Source: Phanerodontia chrysosporium
Lineage: Eukaryota > Basidiomycota > Agaricomycetes > Polyporales > Phanerochaetaceae
Direction of reading: 5' to 3'
DNA: 64,000 bases
Assembly (NCBI GenBank): GCA_001910725.1
Contig: MJGA01000003.1
Location: forward strand, 1,054,001-1,118,000
In this document: positions 62,580 to 64,000 of the stretch, in pieces
How the letters are laid out: the number at the start of each line of letters is the position of its first letter
How positions within the stretch are numbered: the stretch's first letter is position 1
Made by a program: the position numbers and the translations under genes
The notes under the pieces: model-generated
The model's database searches: none
Told to the model about the DNA's origin: nothing
The model's input: only the letters and a program-made list of their open reading frames with translations

Positions 62580-63540
62580 ATGATTCCTACACCTGACCTC
62601 TCCCATTTGACGGCCAAAGACTATGAGCATGTGTATGAACCTGCAGGTGCGAGCGAGAGTTTTGTTGAGATACTGGTCGACCTGACCTTCAGCGCCAGAG
62701 GACACATTCATACTGCTAGACGCGTTAGAACAGGATGCAGAAGAGCTACGCGAAGCAAAGCCTCTTGTATGTCTTGAAATAGGGTGCGCTTCATATTTTC
62801 CGCTTCTGTCTACTGCTGACATGTTGCCGTACAGATCTGGCTCGGGTTGCGTGTCTACCTTCGTCGGTGCTATCCTAGGGCATTCATGCTGTACGTCACT
62901 TCTTCTATAGCGAATTGCCCCGGGCTGACCTTGCATAGTGTATCTCTCTACGGATATCAATCCCTACGCTGCATCATGCACACTGCGAACTGCATCGCCA
63001 GAATAAGGTGCTTGTTCTTCCCTCCCAATTCTCTCCAAACCTAACATGACGCCGTGTAGTAGAGGTCCATCGACCCTATCGTAGCAAACCTTGCAGGACC
63101 GCTACGAACGCGATTGCATAGGAGCATTGACCTACTTGTCTTCAACCCGCCGTACGTTCCGACATATGAGGAGGAGGCATACAGTGCGCAAACCGCAGCC
63201 GACATCGCAGGAGCGTGGGCAGGAGGCAGCAGTGGGATGCAGGTCACGGACGTCCTGCTCAATGATTTGGATGTGTGTTGCGTTCCTACATTGCTTGTGG
63301 TCATGTCTAACTTTTGCAGAACTTGCTATCTCCATCCGGACGATTCTACCTTGTAGCAGTTAAGCAGAACGACGTCCCCGGTATCCGCCATCGAATGGAG
63401 CAGCAGTTTGGGCTGCGCAGTGAGGTGAGCAGCGCAGCCTCCTTATCTGGATATGTCCTCACGCAATGTTTCAATTTAAGGTTGTACTGCAGCGAAGAGC
63501 TGGCCGAGAGCACCTCTTCGTAGTCCGTTTTATGCGTTAG
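62580..63540 (+). CDS. mtq2: eRF1 N5-glutamine methyltransferase (Mtq2/HemK2)
   Basis: Methylates the GGQ glutamine of release factor eRF1 together with Trm112; human HEMK2 homologue. The start at 62580 gives MIPTPDLSHLTAKDYEHVYEPA; intron 1 (GTGCGA...CTTCAG) joins APEDTFILLDALEQD. The SAM-binding motif LEIGSGSG is formed across intron 2; YLSTDINPYAASCT follows. The catalytic NPPYVPTYEEEAYS is present, then LSPSGRFYLVAVKQNDVPGI and RRAGREHLFVVRFMR at the end. The junction around 63005-63070 could not be resolved cleanly: joining to RSIDPIVANLAG needs either a different splice site or one base less in GCC near 63000. Otherwise normal length. Confidence 0.9.
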
Positions 63541-63694
63541 CTCACTGCTTTGTGAGTGAGTAGCCAGTAACACTCTTTGACCCAAAACTCATGGTCATTC
63601 ACAAGTCCCATACAAATACATCCTCTTAATACAAGTTTCCTAGCGACATACGCCGATCCATCCGTTTTGAACATGCAGTGATCTAAGACTACAT

Positions 63695-64000
63695 TCAGGG
63701 GAGCTTGAGGTCGGGGTTGGCGGGGATGGGCCTCTCTGCCTGTGGGGTGATGCGCACACCGTGGCGGACGGCCTTCACATCGGTGAAGTCAAGAATGGCA
63801 GACTACGGAGTACCAAGGTCAGAGATGTTGAGAACGCTTTGACAAAGGCACTCACGTGTGCAGTGACACGGTTGTCCCAGAGGACAACGGTGAACGGCTC
63901 CCAGCGCGCACGAACCTGGCTGTCAATGCTGCGGTCGATGTGGTCGTATAGGAAGTTCAGGATGGCATCTAGGCAATGGCGTCAGTCTCTCGTATCTCGC
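63695..64000 (-). CDS. TauD/TfdA-family alpha-ketoglutarate-dependent dioxygenase, C-terminal part (partial)
   Basis: The window ends inside the gene. The visible exons code NFLYDHIDRSIDSQVRARWEP and FTVVLWDNRVTAHSAILDFTDVKAVRHGVRITPQAERP, then end at 63695. The third iron ligand His (TAHSA) and the 2-oxoglutarate-binding Arg (RHGVRITPQ) are visible; an intron with GTGAGT and a CCGTAG acceptor lies between TAH and SAIL. Fungal members use sulfonates such as taurine for sulfur, or other acids; substrate undetermined. The 5' part lies beyond 64000. Confidence 0.85.

Overview
This is a nuclear genome window from a filamentous basidiomycete, most likely an agaricomycete (the rank is inference). 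The genes are dense, lie on both strands, and are cut by many 45-75 nt GT-AG introns. Single-copy eukaryotic housekeeping genes (Rab5, AK6, cyclin H, TFIIIA, Pol III subunit, KNL1/Spc7, ALG10, MTQ2) sit beside fungal families (alginate-lyase-like secreted protein, P450, flavin oxidoreductase, TauD-type dioxygenase). No rRNA, convincing tRNA or CRISPR was seen. Layout: 767-9446 holds an arrestin-like adaptor, a Rab5 GTPase, a secreted alginate-lyase-like protein, adenylate kinase 6/Fap7 and the INO80 subunit Ies2. About 9575-22640 is a nested transposon block. The outer element is a tyrosine-recombinase retrotransposon (DIRS order, Ngaro-like) with gag, RT/RNase H and recombinase. Its RNase H region is interrupted at 12967 by a complete Ty3-type chromovirus (12968-20670; two 695-bp LTRs identical by eye; 5-bp target duplication CTTTC). 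23172-27190 has a fungal secreted/anchored protein and cyclin H. 27191-44869 has a CNH+GYF protein, TFIIIA, a multi-pass membrane protein, a LIM protein, a helical protein and RNA polymerase III subunit RPC5. 45540-57549 has a P450, a head-to-head pair of mitotic genes (kinesin-6 and Spc7/KNL1) and an Old-Yellow-Enzyme-type oxidoreductase. 58267-64000 has a coiled-coil protein, ALG10 and MTQ2 (54 bp apart, divergent) and the end of a TauD-family dioxygenase. The most unusual signal is in the inner chromovirus. From before its LTR TATA box to the gag start codon (13406-14934) there is no ATG in any sense frame, while the same stretch carries about 22 CAT triplets. Yet it holds a 234-codon ORF with strong coding character, no methionine codon, in frame with gag and separated from it by a single TAG. 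The LTR leader also carries an intron bounded by a 19-nt duplication, and gag ends in a canonical -1 slippery heptamer before pol. A second pattern is technical: at least 13 places in eight otherwise well-preserved host genes need one extra base to keep the conserved frame, mostly next to homopolymers, so this assembly probably has uncorrected single-base deletions. These genes should not be called pseudogenes on that evidence.
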